The position numbers and the translations under genes are program-made. DNA of 64,000 nt from Salmonella enterica subsp. enterica serovar Choleraesuis (GTDB taxonomy: Bacteria; Pseudomonadota; Gammaproteobacteria; Enterobacterales; Enterobacteriaceae), in assembly GCA_022846635.1 (NCBI GenBank), contig AP025685.1, forward strand, positions 1,054,001 to 1,118,000, written 5' to 3'. The notes under the pieces are model-generated. The model saw only the letters and a program-made list of their open reading frames with translations, ran no database searches and had not been told where the DNA came from. Within the stretch, counting starts at the first letter, position 1, and every line of letters starts with the position of its first letter. Positions 48,234 through 57,740 of this stretch are shown piece by piece.

Positions 48234-48860
48234 ATGAAGATCGTGGAAGTCAAACACCCACTCGTCAAACACAAGCTGGGGCTGATGCGTGAGAATGATA
48301 TCAGCACCAAGCGCTTTCGCGAATTAGCGTCAGAGGTTGGTAGCTTACTGACTTATGAAGCGACCTCCGATCTGGAAACTGAAAAGGTAACTATCGAAGG
48401 CTGGAATGGCCCGGTTGATGTTGACCAGATCAAAGGCAAAAAAATTACTGTAGTACCCATTCTGCGTGCGGGTCTTGGCATGATGGAAGGCGTACTGGAG
48501 CACATCCCAAGCGCTCGTATCAGCGTGGTAGGTATTTACCGCGATGAAGAAACCCTGGAGCCGGTGCCTTACTTCCAGAAACTGGTTTCTAATATCGATG
48601 AGCGCATGGCGCTCGTGGTTGACCCAATGCTGGCAACCGGCGGCTCAATGATTGCAACTATCGACCTGCTGAAAAAAGCCGGCTGCACCAGCATTAAGGT
48701 GCTGGTACTGGTTGCCGCCCCGGAAGGCATCGCGGCGCTGGAAAAAGCGCATCCGGACGTGGAGCTGTATACCGCTTCTGTCGATCAGGGACTGAATGAA
48801 CACGGGTATATTATTCCCGGCCTCGGCGACGCCGGGGACAAGATTTTCGGAACTAAGTAA
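48234..48860 (+). CDS. upp: Upp, uracil phosphoribosyltransferase
   Basis: 208 residues, the E. coli length. The PRPP-binding loop is [20 protein letters not shown], and the uracil-binding C-terminus is [17 protein letters not shown]. It salvages uracil to UMP. GGGAGAAAAGT precedes the ATG. It is followed by a terminator and then uraA, which imports the substrate. Confidence 0.99.
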   Translation: MKIVEVKHPLVKHKLGLMRENDISTKRFRELASEVGSLLTYEATSDLETEKVTIEGWNGPVDVDQIKGKKITVVPILRAGLGMMEGVLEHIPSARISVVGIYRDEETLEPVPYFQKLVSNIDERMALVVDPMLATGGSMIATIDLLKKAGCTSIKVLVLVAAPEGIAALEKAHPDVELYTASVDQGLNEHGYIIPGLGDAGDKIFGTK

Positions 48861-48875
48861 CGCGATTTCGTGGAG

Positions 48876-48906
48876 AAGCCGACTTTTGTTAAGTCGGCTT
48901 TTTTTT
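48876..48906 (+). terminator. Terminator between upp and uraA
   Basis: AAGCCGACTT, a TTGTT loop and AAGTCGGCTT are followed by six T residues. It probably gives partial read-through into uraA. Confidence 0.88.
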
Positions 48907-48955
48907 GGGCCATGGAACGGCCCACAATCTGATAATAACAATTGAGGATAGATTT

Positions 48956-50236
48956 ATGACTCGCCGGGCAATTGGAGTGAGCGAAAGGCCGCCATTAGTG
49001 CAAACGATACCCCTAAGTTTGCAGCATCTGTTCGCTATGTTCGGTTCCACAGTGCTGGTACCTATTTTATTTCATATCAACCCGGCTACCGTCCTGCTGT
49101 TTAACGGTATCGGTACCTTGCTGTATCTATTTATCTGTAAGGGTAAGATCCCAGCCTATTTAGGCTCAAGCTTTGCCTTTATTTCTCCGGTGCTGCTGCT
49201 GTTGCCACTAGGCTATGAGCTGGCGCTGGGCGGATTTATTATGTGCGGCGCGCTGTTTTGTCTGGTGGCCTTTATCGTTAAGAAGGCCGGTACCGGCTGG
49301 CTGGATGTTATGTTCCCTCCGGCAGCGATGGGGGCAATTGTCGCGGTTATCGGCCTTGAGCTGGCCGGTGTTGCCGCTAATATGGCCGGGTTACTGCCTG
49401 CAGACGGGCAAATGGTTGATAGCACGACAATCACCATTTCTATGGTGACTCTGGCGGTAACGGTCTTTAGTTCGGTACTGTTCCGGGGTTTTCTGGCCAT
49501 CATCCCGATTCTTATCGGTGTGCTTACCGGTTATGCGCTCTCGTTTGCAATGGGAGTGGTAGATGTTACGCCTATCGAAGATGCCCACTGGTTTGCACTG
49601 CCAACCTTTTACACCCCGCGCTTTGAGTGGTTCGCAATCTTTACTATTCTGCCTGCAGCCCTGGTGGTTATCGCCGAACACGTAGGTCACCTGGTAGTGA
49701 CGGCAAACATCGTCAATAAAGATCTGCTGCGCGATCCAGGCCTGCATCGTTCGATGTTTGCTAACGGTCTGTCGACCATGTTCTCCGGTTTCTTTGGCTC
49801 TACGCCAAATACTACCTATGGCGAGAATATCGGGGTGATGGCGATTACCCGCGTATACAGTACCTGGGTTATCGGCGGCGCGGCGATTTTCGCGATTCTG
49901 CTGTCCTGCGTGGGTAAGCTGGCGGCCGCAATTCAGATTATTCCTGTACCGGTTATGGGCGGCGTATCCCTGCTGCTGTATGGGGTAATCGGCGCTTCGG
50001 GTATTCGCGTATTGATTGAGTCCAAAGTGGATTACAGCAAGGCGCAAAACCTGATTTTAACCTCGGTTATCCTGATTATTGGGGTAAGTGGGGCGAAAGT
50101 GCACGTTGGTGCGGCTGAGCTCAAAGGTATGGCGCTGGCGACCGTAGTTGGCGTAGCACTGAGCCTGATCTTTAAGCTGATAAGTGTTTTCCGTCCGGAA
50201 GAGACCGTTCTGGATGCTGAGGATGCCGAGCAGTGA
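48956..50236 (+). CDS. uraA: UraA, uracil:H+ symporter
   Basis: 426 residues from the ATG at 48956 ([14 protein letters not shown]), after GAGGAT. The 17-codon upstream extension lies in the terminator region. This NAT/NCS2 family carrier has about 14 spans; the signature [21 protein letters not shown] and the uracil-binding FAFISP and EHVGHLVVT segments are present. The C-terminal tail [15 protein letters not shown] is shorter than I recall for E. coli. It forms a pyrimidine salvage unit with upp. Confidence 0.98.
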   Translation: MTRRAIGVSERPPLVQTIPLSLQHLFAMFGSTVLVPILFHINPATVLLFNGIGTLLYLFICKGKIPAYLGSSFAFISPVLLLLPLGYELALGGFIMCGALFCLVAFIVKKAGTGWLDVMFPPAAMGAIVAVIGLELAGVAANMAGLLPADGQMVDSTTITISMVTLAVTVFSSVLFRGFLAIIPILIGVLTGYALSFAMGVVDVTPIEDAHWFALPTFYTPRFEWFAIFTILPAALVVIAEHVGHLVVTANIVNKDLLRDPGLHRSMFANGLSTMFSGFFGSTPNTTYGENIGVMAITRVYSTWVIGGAAIFAILLSCVGKLAAAIQIIPVPVMGGVSLLLYGVIGASGIRVLIESKVDYSKAQNLILTSVILIIGVSGAKVHVGAAELKGMALATVVGVALSLIFKLISVFRPEETVLDAEDAEQ

Positions 50237-50267
50237 TTTGATGTCAGCCGGGCGCGTTCGCGCTCGG

Positions 50268-50295
50268 TTCATTCACGCCGTGGTTGTGTTACAAT
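50268..50295 (+). promoter_or_regulatory. Candidate hda promoter
   Basis: TTCATT, a 16-bp spacer and TACAAT, located between the uraA stop and the hda start. Confidence 0.45.
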
Positions 50296-50330
50296 TACGG
50301 CGTTTGCAATTATCTCCGACTGAGGTTCCC

Positions 50331-51032
50331 CTGAACGCACCGGCACAGCTCTCTCTGCCACTCTATCTTCCTGACGATGAAACTTTTGCCAGTTTCTGGC
50401 CAGGGGATAATCCCTCCCTGCTGGCGGCTTTGAAAAATTTGCTGCGCCAGGAACACAGCGGCTATATCTACTTTTGGTCACGCGAAGGCGGCGGGCGTAG
50501 CCACTTGTTGCACGCAGCCTGCGCTGAGCTATCTGCTCGCGGCGAGGCTGTCGGTTATGTTCCCCTTGATAAGCGAACCTGGTTTGTACCCGAAGTGCTT
50601 GAAGGTATGGAACAACTGGCTCTGGTCTGCATTGATAATATCGAGTGTATTGCCGGGGATGAGCAGTGGGAGATGGCTATTTTCAATCTCTATAACCGCA
50701 TTCTGGAGTCCGGAAAGGCGCGGTTAATTATTACCGGCGATCGTCCGCCGCGTCAGCTTAATCTGCAACTGGCGGATCTGGCTTCGCGCCTGGACTGGGG
50801 GCAAATTTATAAGCTTCAGGGGTTGTCGGATGAGGATAAACTCCAGGCACTGCAACTGCGGGCCGGTTTGCGCGGCTTTGAGCTTCCGGAGGACGTAGGG
50901 CGCTTTCTGCTTAAAAGACTCGACCGGGAAATGCGCACTCTGTTTGTGACACTCGATCAGCTTGACCGGGCGTCGATTACCGCCCAGCGCAAGCTGACTA
51001 TTCCCTTCGTTAAAGAGATCCTCGGGCTGTAA
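50331..51032 (+). CDS. hda: Hda, DnaA-inactivating AAA+ protein, with a CTG start
   Basis: 233 residues when started at the CTG at 50331, which is preceded by GAGG with 5-base spacing. The N-terminus then reads [25 protein letters not shown] is the clamp-binding motif. The AAA+ domain resembles DnaA ([15 protein letters not shown] as Walker [11 protein letters not shown] as Walker B, a sensor 2 Arg). With the DNA clamp it drives ATP hydrolysis by DnaA to stop re-initiation. No ATG or GTG near the conserved N-terminus exists; the first ATG upstream lies inside uraA. E. coli hda is also reported to start with CTG. Confidence 0.93.
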   Translation: MNAPAQLSLPLYLPDDETFASFWPGDNPSLLAALKNLLRQEHSGYIYFWSREGGGRSHLLHAACAELSARGEAVGYVPLDKRTWFVPEVLEGMEQLALVCIDNIECIAGDEQWEMAIFNLYNRILESGKARLIITGDRPPRQLNLQLADLASRLDWGQIYKLQGLSDEDKLQALQLRAGLRGFELPEDVGRFLLKRLDREMRTLFVTLDQLDRASITAQRKLTIPFVKEILGL

Positions 51033-51046
51033 ACCAGCCCGATTTT
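51023..51046 (+). terminator. Terminator overlapping the end of hda
   Basis: CGGGCTG, a TAAAC loop and CAGCCCG are followed by ATTTTC. The hda stop codon TAA (51030-51032) sits in the loop. Confidence 0.75.
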
Positions 51047-51405
51047 CAGGCTAAAACTTCCAGCACCTGCTCTGGCGGGCGGCCAATACGTGCGCGACCA
51101 TTGGCGACGGCGATGGGGCGTTCGATAAGCCGTGGATGAGAAACCATTGCCGCAATCAGCTCATCTTCGCTTAATGCCGGATTACTCAGACCAAGCTCCT
51201 GGTATTCAGCTTCTTTGTGCCGCATCAAATCCCGGGCGCTGCTAAGGCCCAGCATGTTCACCAGACGGCCCAGCATCGCGGCATCGGGCGGCGTTTCCAG
51301 ATAAAGTACCACCGATGGCTCTACGCCGTTATCGCGCAGCAGTTGCAACGTTTCACGGCTCTTGGAGCAGCGCGGGTTGTGGTACAGCGTTACCTGTTCT
51401 GTCAT
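51046..51405 (-). CDS. yfgD: YfgD, ArsC-family (arsenate reductase-like) protein
   Basis: 119 residues with the ArsC pattern: VTLYHNPRCSKSRETLQLL (Cys near residue 13), VVLYLETPP and a final RPIAVANGRARIGRPPEQVLEVL (in parts). The catalytic Cys and Arg environment agrees with glutaredoxin-dependent arsenate reductases, but for chromosomal YfgD the role is unproven. AAGGAG precedes the ATG. It lies downstream of bepA on the same strand with 9 bp between. Confidence 0.94.
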   Translation of the reverse strand: MTEQVTLYHNPRCSKSRETLQLLRDNGVEPSVVLYLETPPDAAMLGRLVNMLGLSSARDLMRHKEAEYQELGLSNPALSEDELIAAMVSHPRLIERPIAVANGRARIGRPPEQVLEVLA

Positions 51406-51414
51406 GTGGTCTCC

Positions 51415-52878
51415 TTAACCTTTGTCATAAGCGCGGAAGCGGGTTTGTAGCCCGCGCAGCTGGTCGATACGCGCATCGTAGCGAGCCTGTTGCAGGCTGC
51501 CCAGTTTCACCTGGGAGCTGGCGCTGCTTAGCATAGTAATCGCCTGATCAAGCTGGCCGTTAAGCGCCAGCAGTTCGGCTCGTGCCGCCAGTTCCTGGTC
51601 CCGATGACCGAGAGCGGCTTCAGCCTGAGCCAGCAGATCCCAGCCGTTGGTGTCATCTTTATTATTAAAGGTGTAGCGATTAAGAATCGTCGCCGCCGGG
51701 CCGGGCTGATTTCCCTGAATATAGGCATTAGCCAGGTTGAGCTGCAGCACCGGGTTAGCATTTAAACCGGGTGCATTTTTCAGACGGCTGATGGCGGCGT
51801 TTGGATTATTCAGCCCTAAATCGATATCAGTAGAAAGGTCCAGGTACCACTGATTACCTGGCTCTGCGTTGAGCAGAGGCTGCAACAGAGTGCGGGCATT
51901 GCTGTAATTTTTGGCCTCCATCGCCTGTAGCGCCCGGCCATACTGGGCGGCGTGCTGCTCGCGAATGTTGCCTTTATTCATGGTATCGAGCATATCGTCG
52001 GTCAGCTGGTTACGCCCGGAGTTATACATCCCCAGGGTACGCACCTTTGCCATAAAGAAATCGGCAGAGGATTGAACCACGACCGGACGCATTTGGTTGG
52101 CGCGGTTACGGGCATCGGCAAGACGGCTATCAGGTAACGGGTGCGTCAGCAGCATTTCCGGCGGGCGGGTAGAGAAACGAGTTAGATCCTGTAGTTTGCC
52201 GAGAAACGCCGGCATTGCCTGTGGGTCAAAGCCACTGCGTTGTAAAACCTGGATCCCTATCCGGTCGGCTTCTTCTTCATTCTGGCGGGTAAAGCTAATC
52301 ATGCCTTGCTGTGTACCGGCCAGAGTCCCGGTTAATGCGGCCATACCGGCCTGCGGATTGGCCATTGTCAGCAGGATAGAGCCTAATGCTCCAACCCAGG
52401 TCAGGGGAGCACTGCGTTGCTGGGACTCCATGGCACGCGCCAGGTGGCGCTGGGTGACGTGCGAGATTTCATGCGCTATGACCGAGGCCAGCTGACTTTC
52501 GTTATCGGCATAGCGGAACAGCGCCGAATGCAGCACGACATTCCCACCGAAAAAGGCGAAGGCGTTTATCTCATCGTTATTAATCAGATAAAAATGAAAC
52601 GGTGTGCGTACCGAGTTGGCGTGTGCCACCAGGCGCATTCCCAGTGTGTTGATGTAATTCATCAACAGCGGGTCGTTGATAAGCGGTGCGCTGCCGCGCA
52701 GCTGGCGCACGTAGAAATCACCCATTTGTAACTCCTGGGCAATTGAGAGTGTGCTGCCTGCGGTGGTGCCGATATCGGGTAGTCCGTCGCCATCGTCAGC
52801 CAAAAGTGCCGGAGAAAATACGCTGAGCAGTGAAATGGTGAGCGTGGCTATTACCGTTTTTTTAAATCGCCTGAGCAT
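51415..52878 (-). CDS. bepA: BepA (YfgC), periplasmic metalloprotease/chaperone for outer-membrane assembly
   Basis: 487 residues from the ATG at 52878 ([13 protein letters not shown]), the E. coli length; the frame opens 8 codons earlier but AGGA fits this start. The signal peptide is cleaved near SPALLADD. The M48 zinc motif HEISH ([16 protein letters not shown]) and the third ligand region [13 protein letters not shown] are intact, and the C-terminal half is TPR repeats. It degrades or matures LptD and stalled BamA substrates. In E. coli it belongs to the sigma-E regulon. Confidence 0.96.
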   Translation of the reverse strand: MLRRFKKTVIATLTISLLSVFSPALLADDGDGLPDIGTTAGSTLSIAQELQMGDFYVRQLRGSAPLINDPLLMNYINTLGMRLVAHANSVRTPFHFYLINNDEINAFAFFGGNVVLHSALFRYADNESQLASVIAHEISHVTQRHLARAMESQQRSAPLTWVGALGSILLTMANPQAGMAALTGTLAGTQQGMISFTRQNEEEADRIGIQVLQRSGFDPQAMPAFLGKLQDLTRFSTRPPEMLLTHPLPDSRLADARNRANQMRPVVVQSSADFFMAKVRTLGMYNSGRNQLTDDMLDTMNKGNIREQHAAQYGRALQAMEAKNYSNARTLLQPLLNAEPGNQWYLDLSTDIDLGLNNPNAAISRLKNAPGLNANPVLQLNLANAYIQGNQPGPAATILNRYTFNNKDDTNGWDLLAQAEAALGHRDQELAARAELLALNGQLDQAITMLSSASSQVKLGSLQQARYDARIDQLRGLQTRFRAYDKG

Positions 52879-52960
52879 AACCGCTGTCCTAAATGGGTTC
52901 ACTATGAAGGGGCGCCTTACGTGAGCCAGTGTTTATAACCTGAATCCGCACAGGAAGTGT

Positions 52961-52970
52961 AGCCAGTTCC
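52961..52970 (-). promoter_or_regulatory. Candidate sigma-E -35 element of bepA
   Basis: On the minus strand GGAACTGGCT resembles the sigma-E -35 GGAACTT. A matching -10 at the normal spacing is not clear, so this is tentative. Confidence 0.35.
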
Positions 52971-53085
52971 CGGGCGGGAATAAATGCTAATTGAATATGG
53001 GAATAAAACCGAGGGTGCTGAACGTGACATTTCGCTACAATCTGGTTTCATTACGGCACTTGGATAAGGTTCACGGAAGGCGAAT

Positions 53086-54150
53086 ATGCTCGAGATGTTG
53101 ACGCAGTGGTATCGCAGACGTTTTAGCGATCCCGAAGCCATTGCGCTACTGGTTATTTTATTAGTCAGTTTTGGGATCCTCTTTTTCTTCCATGGGCTGC
53201 TGGCACCGCTATTAGTCGCCATTGTTCTTGCCTATCTGTTGGAGTGGCCGACGGCGCGCCTGGAGCGGATTGGGATGCGGCGGGCATGGGCTACATCGCT
53301 GGTGTTGATACTTTTTGTCGGCATTTTACTGCTGCTTATGCTGGTGGTCGCACCTATTGCCTGGCAACAGGGTATTAACCTGATTCGCGATATGCCCGGA
53401 ATGCTGAACAAGCTTTCGGATTTCGCCGCCACTTTACCGCGGCGTTATCCGGCATTGATGGATGCCGGGATAATCGATGCGATGGCTGAAAACCTGCGCG
53501 CCCGGATGACCAGCGTAGGGGATTCGGTAGTGCGCTACTCGCTGGCCTCGCTTGTCGGGCTGCTGACGCTTGCGGTCTATTTGATTCTGGTTCCGCTGAT
53601 GGTCTTTTTCCTGGTTAAAGATAAAGAGCAAATGCTGAATGCCGTGCGACGGGTTCTGCCGCGCAATCGTGGCCTGGCGGGTCTGGTATGGGCAGAAATG
53701 AACCAGCAAATAACCAACTATATTCGCGGCAAAGCGCTGGAGATGCTGATAGTCGGTATTGCCACTTATGTGGGCTTTTTGCTGTTTGGACTTAATTATT
53801 CACTGCTGTTAGCGGTACTGGTGGGCTTCTCGGTTCTGATTCCTTACGTCGGCGCGTTTGTTGTCACTATTCCGGTGATTGGCGTGGCTCTGTTCCAGTT
53901 TGGGCTGGGTACTGAGTTTTGGAGCTGCTTTGTGGTTTACCTGGTTATTCAGGCGCTGGATGGCAACTTACTGGTCCCGGTACTGTTTTCTGAGGCGGTC
54001 AATCTGCACCCGCTGGTCATTATTTTGTCGGTGGTGATTTTTGGCGGCCTGTGGGGAGTTTGGGGGGTGTTTTTCGCCATCCCGCTGGCGACGCTGATAA
54101 AAGCGGTAATCCACGCCTGGCCGGATGGGTTAGTGGCCAGCGAAGATTAG
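53086..54150 (+). CDS. perM: PerM (YfgO), AI-2E-family inner-membrane permease
   Basis: 354 residues with about 7-8 spans. Family features include LLAPLLVAIVLAYLLEWP, PLMVFFLVKDKEQMLNAVRRVLP, NYIRGKALEMLIVGIATYVGF (in parts) and the C-terminal VIFGGLWGVWGVFFAIPLATLIKAV. The family includes TqsA, an AI-2 exporter, and Na+/H+ antiporter-like members; the substrate here is unknown. It is divergent from bepA. In E. coli the hyf operon follows; here bcp is next, across a shared terminator. Confidence 0.95.
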   Translation: MLEMLTQWYRRRFSDPEAIALLVILLVSFGILFFFHGLLAPLLVAIVLAYLLEWPTARLERIGMRRAWATSLVLILFVGILLLLMLVVAPIAWQQGINLIRDMPGMLNKLSDFAATLPRRYPALMDAGIIDAMAENLRARMTSVGDSVVRYSLASLVGLLTLAVYLILVPLMVFFLVKDKEQMLNAVRRVLPRNRGLAGLVWAEMNQQITNYIRGKALEMLIVGIATYVGFLLFGLNYSLLLAVLVGFSVLIPYVGAFVVTIPVIGVALFQFGLGTEFWSCFVVYLVIQALDGNLLVPVLFSEAVNLHPLVIILSVVIFGGLWGVWGVFFAIPLATLIKAVIHAWPDGLVASED

Positions 54151-54157
54151 CAAACAC

Positions 54158-54187
54158 AAAAAAGCCGGGGATATCCCCGGCTTTTTT
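54158..54187. terminator. Bidirectional terminator between perM and bcp
   Basis: AAAAAAGCCGGGG, an ATAT loop and CCCCGGCTTTTTT form a perfect 13-bp stem. Confidence 0.95.
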
Positions 54188-54199
54188 AAATAGTTAATA

Positions 54200-54673
54200 T
54201 CAGGCAACGTTAGCCTTAATCCAGCCCAGAACGATATCGCTGTGGTTGCTGGTCTTGAAGTCATCAAACACGTGTTCGATGGTGCCTTTACCGTCAATCA
54301 GGAAGCTGACCCGGTGGATGCCATCGTAGGTTTTACCCATAAAGCTTTTTTCACCCCAGATCCCGAACTGCTCGCAGACCTTATGGTCTTCGTCCGACAG
54401 TAGGGTAAAGTTCAGCAGCTCTTTTTCCGCGAAGCGCGACAGCTTTTCAGGCTTATCGGTACTGATACCCAGCACCTCAACGCCTGCAGATTTTAACTCA
54501 TCCATGCTATCGCGCAGTCCACAGGCCTGAACAGTACAGCCCGGCGTCATTGCCTTAGGATAAAAATAAACCAGTACCCGCTGTCCTTCGAAATCGGACA
54601 GACTGACCTGTTCGCCATCCTGATCTGGCAGGCTGAATTTCGGTGCGAGTTCACCGGCTTTCAGTGGATTCAT
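54200..54673 (-). CDS. bcp: Bcp, thiol peroxidase (peroxiredoxin BCP)
   Basis: 157 residues from the ATG at 54673 (MNPLKAGELAPKFSLPDQ). The peroxidatic Cys is in YPKAMTPGCTVQACGLRD, with the resolving Cys five residues later. It reduces hydrogen and organic peroxides with thioredoxin. Its first 23 bases overlap the 3' end of gcvR, so the two are one transcript and probably coupled. Confidence 0.97.
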   Translation of the reverse strand: MNPLKAGELAPKFSLPDQDGEQVSLSDFEGQRVLVYFYPKAMTPGCTVQACGLRDSMDELKSAGVEVLGISTDKPEKLSRFAEKELLNFTLLSDEDHKVCEQFGIWGEKSFMGKTYDGIHRVSFLIDGKGTIEHVFDDFKTSNHSDIVLGWIKANVA

Positions 54674-55244
54674 CACTACTCTCCGTCTGTTCATCTTGTG
54701 GTGGATAATTCACGACGCTAATAGTGCCTTGCGCGTCCAGTTCTGTACAGAGTGCCCTAAATGCAGACTCAATATTTGTCGCATCTTGTGCAAAAGGGCT
54801 ATGGGCGCTGATTTGAATATACAGCTGTGGCGTGACGCCGCTCTCATCCGACTGAGTTCGCGAAATAAGCTCGGCGATATTCATCTGGTGCGAGTCAAAC
54901 AGGTCGGTAAAGCGTTCAATCAGATGCGGCGAATCCGGCACTTCAACCTGCACCCAGACGGTTGCAGGCATAGGTGGCCGGGCCTGCGCCTGGGTACGCT
55001 TCATCACAATCAGCAAATCCAGCTCCGCGCCTTTTAACGGCAGGGTAGACTCAATGAGCGTAATGGCGTTCCAGCTACCGGAAAGCAGCATAATGAATGT
55101 GAACTCTTCACCCAGCATCGCCAGGCGGCTGTCTTCAATGTTACAGCCGCAGCTACTCACGTGACGAGTAATGGTATTGACGATGCCTGGGCGGTCGGCG
55201 CCCAGTGCCGTGATAACCAGGTAGTGTTGCGATGAGGCAGTCAA
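54651..55244 (-). CDS. gcvR: GcvR, glycine cleavage system repressor (two ACT domains)
   Basis: 197 residues. Two ACT domains are seen: LVITALGADRPGIVNTITRHVSSCGCNIEDSRLAMLGEEFTF (in parts) and WVQVEVPDSPHLIERFTDLFDSHQMNIAEL. It binds glycine and blocks the activator GcvA when glycine is low. The C-terminus has an extra acidic Ser/Glu tail (QTESSDESTESR) compared with what I recall of E. coli, and this tail creates the overlap with bcp. It is divergent from dapA. Confidence 0.96.
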   Translation of the reverse strand: MTASSQHYLVITALGADRPGIVNTITRHVSSCGCNIEDSRLAMLGEEFTFIMLLSGSWNAITLIESTLPLKGAELDLLIVMKRTQAQARPPMPATVWVQVEVPDSPHLIERFTDLFDSHQMNIAELISRTQSDESGVTPQLYIQISAHSPFAQDATNIESAFRALCTELDAQGTISVVNYPPQDEQTESSDESTESR

Positions 55245-55547
55245 ACGTTGTTTTCCTGTAATATTTGACCCCCTCCCATTAGCGTCGTTTACTTGGCCAC
55301 TCCCGGACGGTTGTCGGTATTACTACCGAATATCGTCCGTTTGCACCGGTTATTTGGTGCGGTTTAGCTTTAAGAGTTTCCGCGGCCATTACGCCCTAAG
55401 GGATAGGTTGTCAGTAGGGAATCGGCGTTGAACATTAGGAAAGCATAAAAAAATCTCGTATACAACCATACATAGCGCCATGGCCGCTTGCTTTTGATAC
55501 GGCTCCAAACGTACCATTACGGGACTTGTTTGCACAGAGGATGGTCA
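55245..55547. other. Divergent gcvR-dapA intergenic region
   Basis: 303 bp without a gene. It contains an imperfect hairpin at 55304-55339 and a possible dapA promoter (TTAGGA, 18-bp spacer, TATACA, ending about 80 bp before the dapA start). Confidence 0.55.
55304..55339 (-). promoter_or_regulatory. Imperfect hairpin upstream of gcvR
   Basis: CGGACG...CGTCCG enclose CGGTA-TTAC-TACCG, with a 5-base internal loop on each side. On the minus strand it could be part of the gcvR leader RNA. Confidence 0.45.
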
Positions 55548-56426
55548 ATGTTCACGGGAAGTATTGTCGCGCTCATTACGCCGATGGATGAGAAGGGTAA
55601 AGTCTGTCGGGCGAGCCTTAAAAAACTGGTTGATTACCACGTCGAAAATGGAACCTCGGCAATCGTTTCGGTGGGCACCACCGGTGAGTCGGCAACCCTG
55701 AGTCATGAAGAACATGTTGATGTGGTGTTGCAGACGCTGGAACTGGCCGCTGGCCGGATCCCGGTGATTGCAGGAGCTGGGTCCAATGCTACTGCAGAGG
55801 CCATCTCTCTGACTACGCGCTTTAATGATACCGGCGTTGCCGGATGTCTGGCCGTCACTCCGTACTATAACCGTCCTACTCAGGAAGGTTTGATTGCTCA
55901 CTTTAAAGCAATCGCGGAGAGCACCGACCTCCCGCAGATTCTGTACAACGTGCCTTCCCGTACCGGTTGCGATATGCTTCCGGCCACGATTGGTCGTCTG
56001 GCGTCGGTACCAAATATTATCGGCGTTAAAGAGGCCACTGGTGATTTGCGTCGGGTGTATGAAATCCGCGAGCTGGTGGGCGATGATTTCCTTATCTTAA
56101 GCGGTGATGACGCCAGTGCGCTGGACTTCATGCAGCTGGGTGGGGAAGGCGTGATTTCTGTGACCGCGAACGTTGCGGCGCGCGAAATGGCCCAAATGTG
56201 TGAACTGGCAGCCGCTGGCGACTACGCTAAAGCGCGGGCTATCAACGCACGCCTGATGCCGTTACACCATAAATTATTTGTTGAACCCAACCCTGTTCCG
56301 GCCAAATGGGCCTGTAAAGAGTTGGGGCTGATTGCGACCGATACACTTCGTTTGCCAATGGTACCGTTGACTGAGCAAGGTCAGAATACGGTTACTGGCG
56401 CGCTGAAACACGCCGGTTTGCTGTAA
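55548..56426 (+). CDS. dapA: DapA, 4-hydroxy-tetrahydrodipicolinate synthase
   Basis: 292 residues from the ATG at 55548 ([17 protein letters not shown]), the E. coli length, with AGAGGA upstream. The Schiff-base Lys161 is in [10 protein letters not shown]; Thr44/Thr45 are in [11 protein letters not shown] and the catalytic Tyr133 and Arg138 in [10 protein letters not shown]. It condenses pyruvate with aspartate semialdehyde in lysine and diaminopimelate synthesis. It is followed by bamC after 16 bp. dapE in the same pathway lies at 62.6 kb. Confidence 0.99.
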   Translation: MFTGSIVALITPMDEKGKVCRASLKKLVDYHVENGTSAIVSVGTTGESATLSHEEHVDVVLQTLELAAGRIPVIAGAGSNATAEAISLTTRFNDTGVAGCLAVTPYYNRPTQEGLIAHFKAIAESTDLPQILYNVPSRTGCDMLPATIGRLASVPNIIGVKEATGDLRRVYEIRELVGDDFLILSGDDASALDFMQLGGEGVISVTANVAAREMAQMCELAAAGDYAKARAINARLMPLHHKLFVEPNPVPAKWACKELGLIATDTLRLPMVPLTEQGQNTVTGALKHAGLL

Positions 56427-56442
56427 AGTTTAGGGAGATTTG

Positions 56443-57477
56443 ATGGCTTACTCATTTCAGAAGTCTACGCTTGCCAAAGCGCTGGGTGTATCTCTGATTA
56501 TGCTGCTTGCGGCATGTAGTTCTGACTCGCGCTATAAGCGCCAGGTTGATGGCAACGAAGCATATCTGGAGGCAACTCCGCTGGCAGAACTTCATGCGCC
56601 AGCCGGGATGATCCTTCCGGTCGAGAACGGCGACTATACTATTCCGCCAACCCGCACCAGCGGTCAGATTGGTAAAGCGCTGGATATTCGCCCACCGTCT
56701 CAGGCGCTGGCGCTGGTTTCCGGTACCCGGACTCAGTTCCGTGGCGATACCGCTACCATGATGCTTGAAGGGCGCCAGGCTTCTGGCCTGTGGGCTCAGG
56801 TTGTCAGCGCCGTTCAGGCCAGCAACTTCCCAATTGAAAAACGTGATGATGCTTCCCAGACCTTAAATACTGACTGGGTACAGTGGAATCGTGCCGATGA
56901 AGATCAGCAGTTCCGTGGCCGCTATCAGGTTGCCGTTCAGCAGCAGGGCTATCAGCAGGCGCTGGTGGTCAAACTGTTGAATCTGGAACAGGGCGGTAAG
57001 CCTGTGTCCGATCCGGCTTCTATGCAGCGCTATAGCACCCAGATGCTGAACGCGATTGCCGCTAATCTTGACCGCTCCATCACGGCGCGTGAAAACAGCG
57101 CTAACACCAATAGCGTTAGCCAGATTAACGTCCAGAGCGGTGCCGATGATACTGGCCTGCCGGTGCTGGTAGTGCGTGCGCCATTTAACACCGTATGGAA
57201 CCGCCTGCCGGACGTACTGGGTAAAGCCGGTATGGAAGTCACGGATTCCACGCGTTCTCAGGGCAGCCTCGTGGTGAAATATAGCGCGCTGTCCAGCAGC
57301 GCCTGGACATCATTGGGTGCCAGCGACCCTGGTCTGGCCGATGGCGAATATAAGGTTCAGGTCGGTGACCTGGACAACCGCAGCAGCCTGCAGTTCATCG
57401 ATCCGAAAGGACATCCGCTGACTCAGTCGCAGAACGATGCGATGGTGGCGGTGCTCCAGGCCGCATTTAATAAGTAA
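56443..57477 (+). CDS. bamC: BamC, lipoprotein of the BAM complex
   Basis: 344 residues from the ATG at 56443 (MAYSFQKS), the E. coli length. The signal peptide ends in the lipobox LLAACSS (Cys25). The unstructured N-terminal lasso ([31 protein letters not shown], in parts) binds BamD, and two helix-grip domains follow. It is transcribed with dapA as in E. coli. Confidence 0.97.
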   Translation: MAYSFQKSTLAKALGVSLIMLLAACSSDSRYKRQVDGNEAYLEATPLAELHAPAGMILPVENGDYTIPPTRTSGQIGKALDIRPPSQALALVSGTRTQFRGDTATMMLEGRQASGLWAQVVSAVQASNFPIEKRDDASQTLNTDWVQWNRADEDQQFRGRYQVAVQQQGYQQALVVKLLNLEQGGKPVSDPASMQRYSTQMLNAIAANLDRSITARENSANTNSVSQINVQSGADDTGLPVLVVRAPFNTVWNRLPDVLGKAGMEVTDSTRSQGSLVVKYSALSSSAWTSLGASDPGLADGEYKVQVGDLDNRSSLQFIDPKGHPLTQSQNDAMVAVLQAAFNK

Positions 57478-57481
57478 CCCG

Positions 57482-57507
57482 AAAGGGCCGGTTGCCGGCC
57501 CTTTTTT
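57482..57507 (+). terminator. Terminator of dapA-bamC
   Basis: AAGGGCCGG, a TTG loop and CCGGCCCTT are followed by TTTTATT. Confidence 0.92.
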
Positions 57508-57740
57508 ATTGCCGACGGACCGCCTCCACTGAGAGGCAAAAGTCGCTAAGCTGGCCATTCTCCACCTCGCCTGAGGTTAACGTTGGAGATTGAATATTTA
57601 TTTCCTGGCCTGCTTGCCCCCCTGGGGCGTTGTGCTGTGCCACCAGTTACGGTGGAGCGTTACGTTTTCGTTTTGAGCCAGTTGTTTTGGCTCTTGAACC
57701 CTGGCCGCGCGAGCGGTCGTCACCCCCTGGAGTAAGAAAG

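Noticed and set aside
50184..50330. 49-codon ATG-started extension of hda
   Set aside because: It begins inside uraA, is not conserved, and would place the clamp-binding motif internally.
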